The notes under the pieces were generated by a model that saw nothing but the letters and a program-made list of their open reading frames with translations, had not been told where the DNA came from and made no database searches. A stretch of 64,000 nucleotides of DNA from Blastocatellia bacterium (GTDB lineage Bacteria; Acidobacteriota; Blastocatellia; Chloracidobacteriales; JADJPF01): positions 124,001 through 188,000 of the forward strand of contig JADJPF010000024.1 in the NCBI GenBank assembly GCA_016713405.1, given 5' to 3'. This document shows positions 63,788 to 64,000 of this stretch, one piece after another; within the stretch, counting starts at the first letter, position 1, and each line of letters opens with the position of its first letter. The translations under genes were made by a program, and so were the position numbers.

Positions 63788-64000
63788 ATGAACAATAGTA
63801 AAAATTTTTTAATTGCTAGTTTAATAACACTACTATTTTCTACTCCTTACTCTTGGGCTGATACCATAAAATTAAAAGATGGTCGAGTTATTAAATGCGA
63901 TTTTTTTCGGGAAGAAGGCACAGTTGTTCGCTATTGGATTGGCGACTCAATTTTAACTGTTTCACGCGATAAAATAGAAAGCCTAGAACGTGATAAAGAA
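63788..64000 (+). CDS. Secreted protein, N-terminus only (runs off the window)
   Basis: Seventy-one residues of a protein that begins with a signal peptide (MNNSKNFLIASLITLLFSTPYSWA) and continues DTIKLKDGRVIKCDFFREEGTVVRYWIGDSILTVSRDKIE. The LKDGRxIxCD opening is common at the N-terminus of small secreted Acidobacteria proteins, often ahead of protease or TPR domains, but the rest lies outside. Shine-Dalgarno-like TTAGGGG is present 14 bases upstream. Confidence 0.6.
   Translation, partial: MNNSKNFLIASLITLLFSTPYSWADTIKLKDGRVIKCDFFREEGTVVRYWIGDSILTVSRDKIESLERDKE

Overview
The window looks like a chromosomal segment of an AT-rich member of the Acidobacteriota (possibly class Blastocatellia; the class is a guess). 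The evidence is an Oar-like TonB-dependent receptor with a carboxypeptidase-regulatory domain and the LPINGRNF-type plug motif, two secreted VWFA-related proteins of the kind described from Acidobacteria, and many small secreted or zinc-ribbon proteins typical of that phylum. No tRNA, rRNA, transposase, prophage core or CRISPR array was seen.

Layout. 1-4993 (minus): end-truncated TonB receptor, a secreted esterase, and a tight three-gene run (alpha/beta hydrolase-fold protein, DUF2752 membrane protein, GNAT acetyltransferase). 5242-8139: ECF sigma factor, small membrane protein, HD-domain hydrolase, and a convergent secreted protein. 8301-12843 (minus): secreted isoamylase and an ABC-F ATPase. 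13153-16070: PP2C phosphatase fused to a degenerate receiver and a PAS domain, translationally coupled to a K+ channel with an RCK domain. 16221-21347 (minus): efflux-type adaptor, esterase, SUMF1-like lipoprotein, and two tandem beta-helix paralogues. 21808-25503: zinc-ribbon membrane protein, FHA-GAF-RsbU phosphatase, Fe/Mn superoxide dismutase, QueF. 25682-35663: two VWFA proteins, two unknown proteins, SixA, a secreted protein, and a very large thioester-containing macroglobulin-like protein with no signal peptide. 35960-41403: amidase, DUF465 protein, phosphatidylserine decarboxylase and synthase, PLP aminotransferase, glutathione peroxidase. 41464-47654 (minus): molybdopterin oxidoreductase with a four-cluster Fe-S/NrfD membrane partner, then MscS. 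47981-52961: dxr, Gfo/Idh/MocA dehydrogenase, Uma2-type nuclease, peptidase-MA/TPR protein. 52967-57545 (minus): ECF sigma/anti-sigma pair with two zinc-ribbon membrane proteins, a WG-repeat protein, rpmB. 57723-64000: SurA/PpiC-type lipoprotein, second ABC-F ATPase, zinc-ribbon/SPOR envelope protein, and a partial secreted protein.

A feature that affects the whole annotation is that at least fourteen single-base insertions or deletions, most of them in homopolymers, break eleven otherwise intact genes, including the housekeeping gene rpmB. They look like uncorrected long-read sequencing errors rather than biology. I therefore give the span of the reconstructed gene and the position of each break.

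The most interesting biology is the thioester macroglobulin-like protein that appears cytoplasmic, the PP2C/pseudo-receiver/PAS protein coupled to a potassium channel, the apparently cytoplasm-facing Mo/Fe-S/NrfD complex, and a repeated intergenic hairpin element with two good copies and one decayed copy. None of these is shown here to be a new system; they are leads.
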